From Zhengitettix transpicula (Eukaryota > Arthropoda > Insecta > Orthoptera > Tetrigidae), in the NCBI GenBank assembly GCA_037074705.1, contig CM073590.1, positions 136,047,600 through 136,111,599 on the forward strand: a DNA stretch of 64,000 bases. Direction: 5' to 3'. Both the position numbers and the translations under genes were made by a program. How positions within the stretch are numbered: position 1 is the first letter of the stretch; each line of letters opens with the position of its first letter. Of the stretch, positions 21,580 through 33,439 are shown piece after piece. Below the pieces are notes generated by a model, which was given only the letters and a program-made list of their open reading frames with translations, was not told the DNA's origin and did not search any database.

Positions 21580-22170
21580 AAAATTTACGTCTGATTGAAA
21601 ATAATGAATAAGAAAGATAGCCAATACAGACAAAAAAAAGGTAATATAAACACCACGCAACGTGTCTGGGATCCTTGTGCATTTCGTCAGGTGCTAAGAA
21701 GAGCCTAGAGAAATATAACTGCATTGGTCAGTTGACAACATTCAAGAAGCAACGAAAACGCAACGACAATGGAAGAGCCGAAGGGTTAGCGTAACAATAA
21801 GAGAGAAACGACAATGGAAAACAGAAGGTTTAGGGTAACAATAAGGGATAATAGCAATTATTGAGTTTCATTGTGTCCGTTTGTACATTAATAGCTGTGA
21901 TGTTAGATTTAATGTGAAACATCTCTGACATGAGTCTGGAATTGTACCTGGTGTCACTGTTTAAAATCTTAGCATTTTGCCAATCAAATGTATGTTTAGA
22001 ATGAAAACATCAATCGTGGCCTTTGAGTGTTGTCAACTGACCAGTACAGTTGTGTTCCTCTACGCTCTGCTTAGAAACTGACGAAAGGGACAAAGGATCG
22101 CAGAAACGTTGTATGGTATTTATATTACCTTTTTTTGTCTGTATTGGCTATCTTTCTTATTCATTATTCT
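21580..22170 (-). pseudogene. PLE A 3'-end remnant with inverted termini
   Basis: A minus-strand terminus (motif 21659-21697, GTCTGGGATCCTTG) is followed by the antisense of the PLE C-terminal coding end, including the reverse of DTMKLNNCY at about 21860-21880 and CCAATCAAATGTATGTTTAG. An oppositely oriented terminus follows (CTGACGAAAGGGAC at 22076, CAGAAACGTTG). The layout equals 3025-4020 with a larger deletion of the coding part. Confidence 0.7.
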
Positions 22171-22600
22171 AAGTAAAATTGTACAAAACTGCAAAAACTA
22201 AGTTTTGAATTTTTGACAATTTTGTGTATTGTTTAGTCAGGTTTTCCACTATCGAGGAAGAAGTCTGACGTTCATTGTAAAATATTAGAAACCAGATAAT
22301 TCTCAAATAAATTAACCTATAAAATTCATTATATTCCAGAGATACGGCTATCGAGGCAGCTCAGCTCCCACTCCGAATCTTTCTTCGAAGTGTCGGACCC
22401 TTTCTTCCTCCTAGACCTGGTATTCCCAACATCTTTAAACTTCGACCTTTTTGCCTGCTTTTCTTTCATAACAGCCCCTAGACTGTCGATAATATTGTAC
22501 CAAAAAAAATGGAGGCTTAATACAGCAGAATTAAATTCCTGCGATCGTTCCAGAATCGTTACCGTCCACTATAAAATTTAACATACTATTCAGTTATCCA
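22171..22600. other. Unassigned spacer
   Basis: On the minus strand 22330-22490 encodes a Lys/Arg/Ser-rich stretch beginning MKEKQAKRSKFKDV, with no recognised domain. No repeat partner. Confidence 0.3.
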
Positions 22601-22810
22601 GGGGTAAACCAGCACCTCTTTTTCCTGCTTGGGATTTTCCTCTACCTGACTCTGAGCCCATAATTCGTGGCACCTTGCACGGATTTGAAGGGGGTCGCAG
22701 GCGTTGGGCATACGGCATGAGTTGTTTTACTGTTCCTATTGGATCAGTCGGCCAGCTGCCTTCCTAACCTGGTCGAGACACGGAGTCGGGAATGCAGCGT
22801 TCCAACAGAA
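22600..22810 (+). repeat. Repeat family R, opposite orientation
   Basis: GGGGTCGCAGGCGTTGGGCA, TACGGCATGAGTTGT, TTCCTATTGGA and GTCGGCCAGCTGCCTTCC correspond to the reverse complement of 20150-20240. Confidence 0.7.
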
Positions 22811-23199
22811 AATCCAATTCCCGTTATGGACAAGTGCCAAGATCTCTGATGCAAATTTCTCTAGGACAAAGAGACCACATTTTCATTGAGACAAAGCGGG
22901 ACAAATGGGATGAAATGAGAATTACAATTTAGTTATATATATTTTATTGTATACATTCATATACTTATACAAAAATGTATTTATTATTAATTATTGGTAC
23001 TATAAAATATTGTAAAAAATAATAATTTGAACATCATGATTTTTAATCAAATTAAATTTTTTTTTATTTTAAAAAAAATATGATTTTCTTTCACGGTCAT
23101 ATTTTTGATCCGTGTGAATACTTTTCAATAGATTCTGATCATTTATTAAAATGTCGTGAAATATTTCACATGAATTGGTCAAATTATATTTTACAGTTT

Positions 23200-24614
23200 T
23201 TAAAGTTTTAACTGCGTTTTTTCAGTTCTCCATATTTTATTGATACTAGAAAAAACACGTCCTGTTGCTGCATTTGTTCCTGGAAGGGAGACCGCAAATT
23301 CTACACTTTTCAGAATATTTTGATAAAAAATATTATTCTGTTTAAAAGGAAGGAATAACTCCGTCCATTTTTGTCTCTTTCCACATTTGCAGACAACCAA
23401 CATTTAATTTTTCTATCTGTAACATATCATTTTACCTCATCAAAAATATCATTTTCGAAAATATTAAATTTCGGAAAATGGTTACTAATATATTCCAACG
23501 ATTTTTCCACATATTCCCATAAAATCTCCTGTTTTAATGTCACCCAATAAAATTTTTTAATATCTTCGAATTGAACTGTCCATTCTTCAAGGTATTCCAA
23601 GCATTTATTATTGTTCTTCCAACCTAGTGATGTCTTTTCGAATAATTAAAGGAATGTAATCGTTATCAATTCTTTCTCGTAATTTTGTTTTTAAATTATT
23701 GATTTCATTTGACACTTCCGTAATTGAAATGTTGTCCCCTTCAATAATTTTCACAGCATTGTGAAATATGTAGCTTGGTTGTGGATGAACTGAAGCCAAA
23801 TTTGTGATGTGTCATGTTCAAAAAAGAGCTGCAATATTCTTGGACATTTATCTTGTGATAAAAAGTATGATTTTAATGGTTTGTATATTTTAAAAATATT
23901 TTCTACAGCTGGTAAAAGTGCTAGCCATCGTGTTTTGCTGTTTCATATTCCATTTCTGCGCTTTCACAAAAATCCTTCAAACTTTCAACACGCACAGTAT
24001 ATATATAAACAACGAATAAATTTTTGCAATAATATTTTCAACATAAACTGGAAGTAGGTCAGATGCTGTTTGAATAGTATTATGTAGAATGAGCGCTGCA
24101 CAACCTACTCCAATAATTTTTTTCGTTCAAATGTTCGTAAAAACGTTTTTGATGCCTCTTCTTACTTTTCCACCAAAATTTGGGTTAGTGTTATCCGCAC
24201 AATAGGCAATAATTTTATTGTTCAAATTATTCTTTTTTAAAATAGTACTTATTGAATCAAAAATTATTTGTGAAGTTTCACCCGGCAATGAAACAAAATC
24301 TAATATTCTAATTTTAATTCCTGTTTCTTGATCAAACAATCTAACAATTGTGGGAAATAATTTTAAGTCTAATGCTAGCTGTTTTTCCGTGTTGCACTGT
24401 TCCATTTTATACGAGGAAGCGGCATAATTCAAAAATTTTTTGTGCCTCTTTGTCGCTAGATGTGTTTAGTAATTTCGTTTTTTCTATCATGTGAGACCGA
24501 AAATTCAGCATTGCATTTATCACATCGTACCATATTGTCTATTTTGGGTATTTTAATAAATGGAAATTCTCTGTTTAGCTCTTCATTAAATTTGCATTCT
24601 CTTTCTTTACTCAT
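23200..24614 (-). pseudogene. hAT transposase remnant (BED-finger, dimerisation domain retained)
   Basis: The ATG at 24614 opens MSKERECKFNEELNREFPFI, then VRCDKCNAEFSVSHDRK, the start of a BED-type zinc finger. After stops near 24470 and a frameshift, the 24432-24127 part gives FPTIVRLFDQETGIKIRILD, SLPGETSQI, and AYCADNTNPNFGG, the core DNTNxNFGG block. 23799-23608 reads SYIFHNAVKIIEGDNISI. 23403-23200 ends with EFAVSLPGTNAATGRVFSSI and WRTEKTQL, the C-terminal dimerisation motif. Length is near a full transposase, but at least four frame breaks are present. It belongs to a different hAT lineage from the 6.5-8.3 kb copy. Confidence 0.8.
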
Positions 24615-25009
24615 ATTTTATTCTGTGGGTAAATACTAGAAATAAATAAAAAAAATTACTACAAAGGCTAAAAAAGAGTATTAAATTTTACCTTATTGAC
24701 CGTTACGTTGTGGCGACTATTGCTCTACCTTCGTCAATCAAATAATGAGTCAACCCGAACGTCAAATTGAAAACAACAAACTGCACTGTCTGCACTTATC
24801 TGAATTAAGCCGAGACGTAAAGACAATGATCGAACACCACCGAGTAAATCTAACTCGGTACATTGCCTAATTTAGTTTACTCTGCGTGCATTTTATGTGT
24901 TTTTTATTTCTTTATATTCACCATAATGCTTAATAAATAATAGCTAACATATTTTTACAATACATTTAAAATAAGAAATGCAGATATTTTCTAAAAAGCG
25001 GGACATTTT

Positions 25010-25090
25010 TAAAAATCGGCGGTACAGTCCACCAAAAAGCGGGACTATCCCGCCAAAATCGGGACGTGTGTCCATCCCAGCCCTTAGGGA
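25010..25090. repeat. Possible hAT right terminus
   Basis: Read on the minus strand: GGGATGGACACACGTCCCG, ATTTTGGCGGG, ATAGTCCCGC. Words of GGGAC/GTCCC repeat, as in hAT subterminal regions, and the position suits the 5' end of the minus-strand transposase at 23.2-24.6 kb. No matching left end was found. Confidence 0.35.
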
Positions 25091-25319
25091 CAGTAATCGT
25101 GTTTTACCCCAACACAGTTTGTTTTCGGTTCAAACGGAACATGTTTTCAAAATTTGGTCAAATTTGCTCCTCGGGTGTATATTTGTATACGGAACATACA
25201 CATACATGCATACATTGTTTTCCTCTTCCATACGAACTCCAAGGGGCTGAACTACAACTTAACCAGCAGGGTAAATATCAGAATTAAACTCAATGACTTC
25301 AATAAACCTGGTTTTGTCA

Positions 25320-25650
25320 CCAATCTCGGTTGTTTCGCGTTATTTTTATCTAACGCCCCTCCATCCCGTTTATTAGTTATGCTATAAGTGCCTGAAATTA
25401 GATACTAAAACCACCTGGACAGAAACTATTCATCTCATCGGCCACAAAAACTAATTATTTAGCATGCTTTTAAATTTTCCCCCTTTCACGTCTTAGGAGT
25501 TTACTAATAGGCTGACAGGAACCGCGGACGTGCGTCAAAACCTCACCAAAGTTTTATTGTAATCGTAAAAAAAAATCGTTGGAATGGTTTAGGAACGCAT
25601 AGGGGACATACACAGACACACATTCATTTATACATAAACATATACGGCCT
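25320..25650 (-). mobile_element. Helitron-like fragment
   Basis: The minus strand contains GCGTTAGATAAAAATAACGC then GAAACAACCGAGATT (about 25325-25365), the subterminal block of the array at 12.5-16.4 kb. Its other side (25650-25555) has a GTGTGTCTGTGTATGTCCCC leader like Helitron 5' regions. No CTAG terminus was located. Confidence 0.45.
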
Positions 25651-25659
25651 GCATTAGTA

Positions 25660-26230
25660 AACAAGCTGGAACTCAACAAATAGGATCTTGAGTCTTCAGT
25701 GAAGGAGATTCTGAATGAGGAAATTTCAGATAATTCGACCCTAAAACCGGAAAAACGACGCAGCGTGCGCATCTTTTGTCTTGTCAAATACCAAAGAACC
25801 GTTTGTTGTGTGCTATTTCTATTTTTGTACCAGGAAATTACTTTATCCTTATAAATGTGTCGAAATTCTGCAAGTTCTAATCCTTTATTATCCCAGTAGC
25901 TTTCTTTAAATCGGTTTAACTCCTTATTCCTCGTATTCAGATTTTCCGCTGAATGTATGATTATATATAACATATATTTTTTTATTGAAGCTCTGTCAAT
26001 CGTGAAATTACAAAATATAAAATGTAATTTTTCCATTAATTGCAATGGAATTGTTTGGAGCAATAGCTTTATCAATGAAATAATGTAAATGTCTGCATAA
26101 AGGTCGTTTTTAGTATTATTATGTTCGACAGACGTTAACTTTTTGTTTATTTATCAATTAAATATTTAAAAATGACATTCAAAGGATACAATGTGCTACT
26201 TAGAACCTTTTAATTGTTGATTTAAAATTG
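25660..26230. other. Unassigned stretch with a minus-strand open frame
   Basis: The minus-strand frame 26075-25554 (173 codons) overlaps the Helitron-like leader at its end and has no recognised domain. Probably fortuitous. Confidence 0.3.
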
Positions 26231-26233
26231 ATC

Positions 26234-26488
26234 TTACAAAGAGAACATATAAAAATTCAAATTATCGATTATTGAGATGCACTGGCGATTGTCGTGATAA
26301 AAGAAGCAAGCTGTAAAATTTTTCAATTTTTTTCTACTTAGCTGATTAATTAGCAGCTGCAATTTACTTCTAAAATCGTTTATGGCGCTAATCACACAGG
26401 TGGTGGTTTTGTCTTTCCCTTGTAGCTTCAGGTTAAAACTACTTACCATAATTCTTGAAATTCTAAAATCTGTCCACGACTCAATCAT
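26234..26488 (-). pseudogene. hAT transposase fragment (GTF2IRD2/ZBED-like)
   Basis: The frame reads ESWTDFRISRIMVSSFNLKL then QGKDKTTTCVISAINDFRSK and LQLLINQLSRKKLKNFTAC. LNLKLQGKDK and FRSKLQL are the same blocks as LNELNTNMRK and FRRKLRLW in the 6.5 kb copy. About 60 codons remain. Confidence 0.6.
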
Positions 26489-26889
26489 ATTTCGTCTGCA
26501 AGTGCAAGTGAATCAGTGCTCAACAGACTCGCTAGATTCCAATTTCACTTTGAAGCTTTGGGCACGGTTGGACTTGGCGATTTTCGTACCAATGTTCATA
26601 ACATGCTTCATATTTAACGTTTTTGAACATAGAACATGTTGATTCATGTCGAGATGGTGCTATGTGCGGCCGTTGCATGAGCGGATGTGCCATGAACAGA
26701 CAGACCCTTCTCTCCCCGTCCCCCTTTCGCTATTCTGTTCGCCAATTTTCGGAATAATAATTTTATTGTTTAAAGAAAAATCAAGTGAATGTATTACAAG
26801 CTTAAAGTATAACATTAACGGATTTGTCATTTTAATCTTTATATAAAATATGGAAACTGTTCCAATTGATAGTGATTGGTTTAATATAG

Positions 26890-27899
26890 TGTAATACCAA
26901 CTAATTAGGCCATTAATTGTTTGGACATAAATTTTGAATTGTTTGAGAAATCCATTATAGCGGTATGATCGAACAACGCGACAATGGAAAAGCGAGCTCA
27001 CTTGCTTGGTCGAAAAGTCAAAAATGGCGTATGCGCACTAAAACTCGAGAGCACTAGGAGTCAGTTGGTGGCGGGACATTTCAGAGGACGGAACAAATAA
27101 TACTAGAGCAGAGACTAAACAAAGTTGTGAATTTAAGACAAAGTAAAAACATTCACGGAAGTATTACCTAGTAAATATCGCTAAGTAAAAGCAGTTTACG
27201 TCGATAGCCAGCCAGGAAAGAAAGTTAGCAGTTTACGTCGATAGCCAGCCAGGAAAGGAAGTCAGTTTTTTTAAGTCTACAGCAAGGAGCTAAAGAAAAA
27301 TTAGTTCGCTCCGAAAAGAATAAACAGTTTAAACAAATCTTCAAGGATCTACGTTGCAGTTTAAGTCCAACGATTCATAGGATTCGTATAAGGCAAGCAG
27401 ACATCAGATAGCTGACATTCAGGAGGATCATCCGAGTTCCTGGGAGCCTATCAATGTTGAGTTCAATAGTGTAAAATCTGTGAGTCGATGTTTAGAATCA
27501 GTGTATAATTTTGCAATAGTGTACTTCCGAACCAAAAATAATGCCGAGACCAGCTGGACAGATGTAAGTAACAAAACCAAAATTAATGATTAATTGTAAA
27601 CTTTAATCAAAGGATAAAGTCAGATTTCGTTCTCTTTTAATTGTCAATCAGAGTTAATTTCTTTACTTTTAATTTCTTTATATCGACATATTGTTTAGGT
27701 AAATTGTAAACTGTTGGTTAATAAGATTTTTAAATCAATTTGTTGTGTCCATTATCAAACCCAGTAGAGGGCCTGAGAGAGAGAAAGTTCTCAAATTATG
27801 TTGTAATTATCTTTATTGCCACAAAATAAATAAATATTATGTTTGTTAATTTTGATTATTATTTCTTTTAATTAACGCCTTCCATTTAATTATTACCTA
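26890..27899 (+). mobile_element. LTR-like non-coding element, family L, copy L1
   Basis: Starts TGTAATACCAACTAATTAGG and ends near ATTACC, directly followed by a tRNA-Lys primer-site-like sequence at 27901. Internal conserved boxes in order: GACCAGCTGGACAG with GTAAGTAAC (about 27553-27575), TAATCAAAGGATAAAG plus TCAGATTTCG (about 27598-27630), and ATCAAACCCAGTAGAGGGCC then TGAGAGA (about 27753-27780). It has no open frame of note and no second LTR nearby, so it is a solo or truncated LTR, about 1.0 kb. A tandem 33-38 bp duplication (AGTTTACGTCGATAGCCAGC twice) lies at about 27191-27262. Confidence 0.6.
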
Positions 27900-27900
27900 A

Positions 27901-27919
27901 ATGGCGCTTCACGTGAGGC
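27901..27919 (+). promoter_or_regulatory. Primer-binding-site-like sequence (tRNA-Lys)
   Basis: ATGGCGCTTCACGTGAGGC resembles the complement of the tRNA-Lys 3' end, TGGCGCCCAACGTGGGGC, with a few mismatches. It sits directly after the LTR-like end, the position of a retroelement primer site. Confidence 0.5.
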
Positions 27920-28960
27920 AAATTCATTAAAATTCTTTAAATTAAAAATAAATTAAACGACCTATTATGTTATTTATTACAATATATAACATAATATAAA
28001 AATGATCTTTTAAGATACAAATCTTTTATCAGCTATATTTATCTGACGTCCTTAAATGAAAACATAAGCTTATTTAGTTATTATTTTAAAAAATTTAAGC
28101 TATAAATCGAAAGAACATTAAAACAATCTCAAAGTTTCATCTTCAATTTATTAGGACTTCTTTTGGTGTTGTAAAATTCAATTAAAGGATCTAATTTCAA
28201 AATCTGTGTTTCTAAAAATTCAAACAAATATGATAATTTATAATACAATTAAGTAAAAATTTATAGTATATTGCTTATAATTAATGACATGAAATATGGT
28301 CGACATAAATTTCTTAGATGCGATATGCCCACACGTTGCAGGCGACGATACTGTTGTTTACACAGCTGGTCAGAGTATTGATAAGTTTAAAATTATAAAG
28401 AAGCAAAAAATTTAAAATACTTGAAATCGATTACACTAACAATCAAACGTTTAATTCTATTTAAATCATTGGTATAATTTTTTACATCAATGGCGGAATC
28501 ATTGTATTCAATATAGAACATTACGTTCAGTACATTACTTCCATGGCATAGTAGCACAATTTCGATTGGAATAATATTTAAGTTTTGGGTATTCCAAATT
28601 GATGAAATTAGAAATACGGATTTTGAAATGAAATCTTTACACTCTGTTTTTCAATACCTGAAGAGGTCCCCAATAAATTACGGATGTAATTTTGTGATTA
28701 TTTTAATGTATGTTCTATTATAATGTCGTTTTGCTAATATATTTTATTATAATAAATATAAGATAAATATCACTTATTTTTAGATTGTTATTTGCAGCAT
28801 TTGTATGAATGATGTGTTGTGGTGTTGAATAAAAATTTATATCCGTGTAACAAGATGTCGAAATTTTCAATAGTCATAAAAATAATATTAAAAAAATTAT
28901 TTTCATATTTTCTCAACTCCTCAACAAGAACACACAATGTCCCCAACATGTCTCTTTTCA
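27920..28960. other. AT-rich spacer, no gene
   Basis: Very AT-rich, with no repeat or coding motif recognised. Confidence 0.4.
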
Positions 28961-28966
28961 TAATCA

Positions 28967-29275
28967 ATGGGTAAAACCTTTGCATCATATTTTTTCTGTT
29001 TTTTTTTTAAAACGTCTTTGGAGTTTCCACTCAATTGGATAGGAAAAAGAGTAATGTCAAAAGGTAGAAAAGACAAGAAGCAGGATGAGGTTGAACCGAG
29101 GATTTTGAAAGGAATAGGAGAGAAGGCCTTACAAAGACTGATTCATCATCTGCAAAAATTTGAAGATGAGGATTTCGTACATTATCAAATGGGACTCTTA
29201 AAAATTATGAGGGATATTATCAAAAAAAATAAAGCAGTATACTCTCATCAACATTCTTCTTCTTATCATAAATAG
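28967..29275 (+). pseudogene. MADF-BESS protein fragment, BESS end (Harbinger H3)
   Basis: The latter half reads GRKDKKQDEVEPRILKGIGE then FEDEDFVHYQMGLLKIMRDI and a stop after SSSYHK. The FxDEDxxFHxQxxLLxIMxxI pattern is that of the BESS motif, which follows the MADF domain in Harbinger partner proteins and mediates protein contacts. The MADF half is missing; the first 25 codons are probably not original. It is the only BESS-type end in the window. Confidence 0.5.
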
Positions 29276-30010
29276 TAACTTACCCTCAAACACATATTGT
29301 TCATCCTTCAAGTTTAACTCAGAGTAATTCTGAACAATTTTTTACCGTGAACAATTAAACATTCATGATCAAACTTCAACATACTCCCAATCAAACCAAT
29401 CTCAGCTGTCTACAGTTCGAAGTAAAATTGAAATACCATTACAACTATCTCCAGCATCGCGTTATTTACGCCAATTAGAGAGCAGTCCAGAATCCATCAA
29501 CGTCCCGACGTTACGGAGAAAATTATAATACAATCAAAAAGGCAGTTTACATCTTGCACAGGATTACCAGAGAACGAGGTAAGTTTGTGACTGTTTGTAG
29601 GCCAATATCATTACAGTAAATAATTACTTTTTTTTTGTTATTTAGTGGCAGATCCTCAGGCATCGTCCTTGGTCCCTTTTAAGGCCAAAAAAATGGAACG
29701 AATTCAACCAAGATGCTACAAAACAACGAGCCGAAGTAGACAATGAAGACTGCTGTCCCAGCGGGATTCCACGATCCGGCGATATTCAAAACTGTCGCCC
29801 GATGGGCATCAATTGCAGGAACCTGAATAAGTCTACGAGATCTTTCTTTCAATATAACTTGTTCTTCTTATACTTCCATTGCTATACATATGAGCATACG
29901 AGTAAATTTGTCAATAATATATCCCAACAAATTTCGCGTATCTAGCTCAAAGTCATGCAACACTTTTGCAGAAAATCGACTTTTCCATTAAAGTCCGTCA
30001 CATAGTTTGA
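29276..30010. other. Unassigned stretch, possible decayed exon
   Basis: CGAG/GTAAGTTTGT at 29576-29590 and TTATTTAG at 29638-29645 look like splice sites around a 67-bp intron, followed by an open frame to about 29945 with no recognised domain. It may continue the Harbinger H3 unit. Confidence 0.25.
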
Positions 30011-30014
30011 ATCT

Positions 30015-30075
30015 TCTATATAATAAAAAAGGATGTATATTTGTATGTATGTATGTATGTATGTATTTACGTTGT
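30015..30075 (+). mobile_element. Helitron 5' end-like sequence
   Basis: TCTATATAATAAAAAAGGAT followed by a (GTAT)n run and TTTACGTTGTTC. It has the TC start and leader of the family whose mini-copy begins at 31303. The base before it is T rather than A. Its own 3' end may be the shared terminus at 31485. Confidence 0.5.
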
Positions 30076-31302
30076 TCTTTATACAAATTTTATCGCGTGG
30101 ACAGAATTCAACAAAAATTGGTATATATATTCTGTCAAAATCGAGAACCGGTACTGTGGGGGTGAGAAACCCCTAGAATAAACGTGGAAATAATTATCAT
30201 TGAAATAAGTTACCAATTAGTGTTAAATTTCTGCGCGAGACGATGACGTCATAAGTTTTCAAGACATTGACGCATCCTAAATATAGTTTTGTATTTCGTA
30301 ATAAAATAAAGCAGAAATATTTTGATTGAATAAAAAGTAAAATTTTTTCCAGTTTTACTCCATCGAATAGTAATAAAAAACAATACGAAACACTTTACCA
30401 TCCTTGCGCAAAGTTAATTTGGAATAGTTAATTATCCCGCTATCTTTGATAAAGCCGATATGGCGCCTTATAATACATTCAAATGTGTGTCGGTCGAGAT
30501 TTATAAAATTTCATAATATAACGTACTATTGTATCCTGTATAATATTTCAGAAGTTAATAAGATTTGTCTAAGGTACGACTGCTGAATTATATGTTTGTA
30601 ACTATAAAAGTATTGAAAATGACGTACGGAACTCCGAAAGTTTTTATGGTCGTTATTCAATTAATGCACTATCAGTCAAAGGTATGTACAGAAATAGGAA
30701 CATTTAAATTGAATTAAAAGTACAATTAATTATACTTTACGCAACGTATTTCTATAAATTTGTATAAATGTAAACAAATTATTGCGTGCAATTTGTGTCG
30801 TGAAACAAAAATTTGAGGTTAGGATAGCAATATTTGTTTTCCATTTTTGGGAACGACGTTATAGATGATAAATTTCTGAGAAATGAAGCTGAGCAAAAAT
30901 ATTTTGATTGAATAATAAGTATAATTAAATCTACCAATACCACATCGAGTGATAAATATAATTTATTAAGAAAGGTTATACAATCCATGGCATTAATTTT
31001 CTTTTAAATAACTTGACTTTTGACGTGGAACATTTAACGGGATCAGGGACCAATATGTTTCCCAATTATATCTTGCAATACGCACTGGAAGATACATAGA
31101 ATTATGATAAAAACAATACTTAAATGTTCAAAATTGATATTTTTTTATTGAAGACAGCGTATTTCGTAATGTTTTGCATTAATTTTATACAATGCTACCA
31201 ACTGCAGATTGCTAAAACCACCAAATAGTTTAATTTCAGATGGAAAAATTATATGTATACAAATTTAATAATTGTTTTAAATAGTGTATGTATATCTATC
31301 TA
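30076..31302. other. AT-rich interior of a possible Helitron
   Basis: Lies between a Helitron 5' end-like start and the mini-Helitron. No coding recognised. Confidence 0.3.
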
Positions 31303-31485
31303 TCTATATATATTATATAAAATTGTCTTATACGGGTATGTATGTGTGTATACATGTGGGTATGCATATGGGTATGTTCCGCTTACAAATCTACACCCTC
31401 GAGGAGCGTTACATAAAAATAGCGCAAAAGCAACCGAAATTGGAGTGTATCGGGACATCTCGGGCAACGCCGGGCACCCAGCTAG
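31303..31485 (+). mobile_element. Mini-Helitron, 183 bp
   Basis: Begins TCTATATATATTATATAAAA preceded by A and ends CGGGCAACGCCGGGCACCCA, GCTAG followed by T. The interior holds GTTACATAAAAATAGCGC and CAACCGAAATTGGAG. The 5'-TC, the 3'-hairpin-CTAG and the A/T flanks meet the Helitron insertion rule (between A and T, no duplication). Non-autonomous. Confidence 0.75.
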
Positions 31486-31910
31486 TATACAGATAAAAAT
31501 ACTCAGTATTGTCTATTAAACCTTTACAATGTCTCATAGACAAATACTCGAATTAGAAACATTTTTGTCCTCCCCGTCATCATCTCAATCCATATTATAA
31601 TTTCCAATTTCAACGGAATAGGTGGATTTGCATTTTGACATGCAGAAAATTTGCAAAGATAAACAAGATGTTATTTCTTAAATGTCGGATCAGTAAATTC
31701 ATTATGAAAAAAAAATTACACGCAAAATATTGTAGTCTTCTCAGTTTACTTTTCTCGCAATTGTAGAATGTGGGTAAACCAAGAAAATAAGCCTGCTGTA
31801 CTTTTCGGAGACTCCAATCGCGGCTATTTATGGGATACTAGGAAAATGAGTTGCTGGAAAACTGTGATGGATTTCTACCGGACTCCCGTTATGAGCGAAA
31901 TGGAACACTA
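31486..31910. other. Spacer, nothing recognised
   Basis: AT-rich, without motifs or repeats that I can place. Confidence 0.35.
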
Positions 31911-31914
31911 TATA

Positions 31915-32345
31915 AAACAACATAGATATTAACGTCTGTTAAAAAGTAATGATACTAAATACGATCTTCCTAAGACAACTTAAATAAAGAGCATAAATCT
32001 AATTTTAAACTATAAACTTGTAAGAAATCCTCTCACTAAACATTTATCAAATCTAATCACTAATTGGATTTTTACAACGCCTCTATTTTAGTCAAAGAAC
32101 CTCATTATCGTAAAAAATTAATTTCAGAAAAGATGTAAATGAAAAACACGAATTCGGTTAATATTACGCATGACTCAGAAAATCTTAAGTTAATTGTTGT
32201 TTTATTTCAATTTCATTGGCCCTTATGAATGTATCTTTGAATTCAGTTCTTACGTTTAATTTCCAGCAGTTATTTTACCGTTAGAAAAAGAAACGAAACC
32301 ACGTCGAAACGTCTGGTACTTTTAAATTTAAATTATTTATGTTAT
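31915..32345. repeat. Repeat family F, single copy
   Basis: Starts ACATAGATATTAACGTCTGT and ends GTCGAAACGTCTGG then TTTTAAATTTAAATTATTTA. The end block is related to 4340-4400 and 4690-4750, and the start block to 35283-35320. Confidence 0.55.
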
Positions 32346-32920
32346 TGTTTCTCTATTTAAAGTTTATCTGAATGAGGGTCGTATTTAGTGTTATTACTAA
32401 ATAATAATAGATTACGGTTTTTTGTACTCATAAATGAGAGATAATAATCCGACATTGGGGTCAAATGTATATCAATAGGCTATTTTTGTGAAAGATTTAT
32501 AAGGTAATTCTCAATTTAATTGCAATAGATTTTAAATTTGACAGAAATCAACTACAATTTATTTATTTTTATACGGACAATATATCAAAATGCTAAAACA
32601 CTAACCCAATAACTGGGAATATTTAAAATAAAAATTTCGTGGTTTCCACATTCTTAGCGATACAACGAATTGTTACACCTTGTATAATATTACAAGTTAT
32701 AACACACTGCAGAACAAAGAAATATATGACTTTTAGAAACACAGAATTAACAGTTTCGATGAACCATACGTCATCAATATCTATTATTTCTAAATTAATT
32801 ACATATATACAGTTGAACATTCTATTAGAATGTGACATGTTATTTTACGCCAGTCATCGTTTTCCAAATTTACTTTTCTTTATGGGCGTTTTAATAATTT
32901 TTTATCGTGTATTTTCTTGT
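32346..32920. other. AT-rich spacer
   Basis: Open frames on both strands (32639-32929 plus, 32838-32623 minus) overlap each other and carry no known motif. Likely chance in AT-rich DNA. Confidence 0.35.
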
Positions 32921-32929
32921 GTGAGGTAA

Positions 32930-33110
32930 ATAAATATATCTTATGGTAAAAAGGACTGTTGACGTAGACGTTGATGAGTAGAAAAAACCAAAAACAGTCT
33001 CCAAGTTTATAACTTTATTAAATATATAGTCGGAAGCTTTCAACTCATTGTTATAATCATCCTGAATGAACAATAAAAACGTTACCACTTATATAAAAAC
33101 ATCAAGTTAC
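32930..33110 (-). repeat. PLE B terminus
   Basis: The minus strand reads CAGGATGATTATAACAATGA, GTTGAAAGCTTCCGAC, then AATAAAGTTATAAACTTGG. The GATGA...GAAAGCTTCCGAC arrangement is similar in plan to the other PLE termini and lies downstream of the minus-strand PLE B coding remnant. Confidence 0.5.
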
Positions 33111-33439
33111 GAATACATTGCAACACCTTCAGCATAACATACCTTCTTGTCTTATAATTAACATCACATTAACTTTAAAAAGTATTAGTACCTATAGGTA
33201 CTTAGTCACTACTATAAAACTATGTTGTTATTCAACAAGGTCTGTTTTAAAACTGCTCCATTAAGTGGTTCAGTGTGTAGCATTTCAATCGAAAGTCGAT
33301 ACTATAGTAACGAAACTATAGTATCGATTTAACATATTGTTAATAATTATTTATCTATACATATATAAGATTATACATGCATGTAAACATATACACTTCA
33401 ACAAAGATGCCTTAAATAAATTTTAAAAAATACAATTGG

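Noticed and set aside
23200..24614. Possible host ZMYM/ZBED-type gene
   Set aside because: Similarity is to the hAT transposase part, and at least four frame breaks without splice sites indicate a dead transposon.
25554..26075. Minus-strand open frame of 173 codons
   Set aside because: Its C-terminal part is translated Helitron-like leader, and no domain is recognised elsewhere in it.
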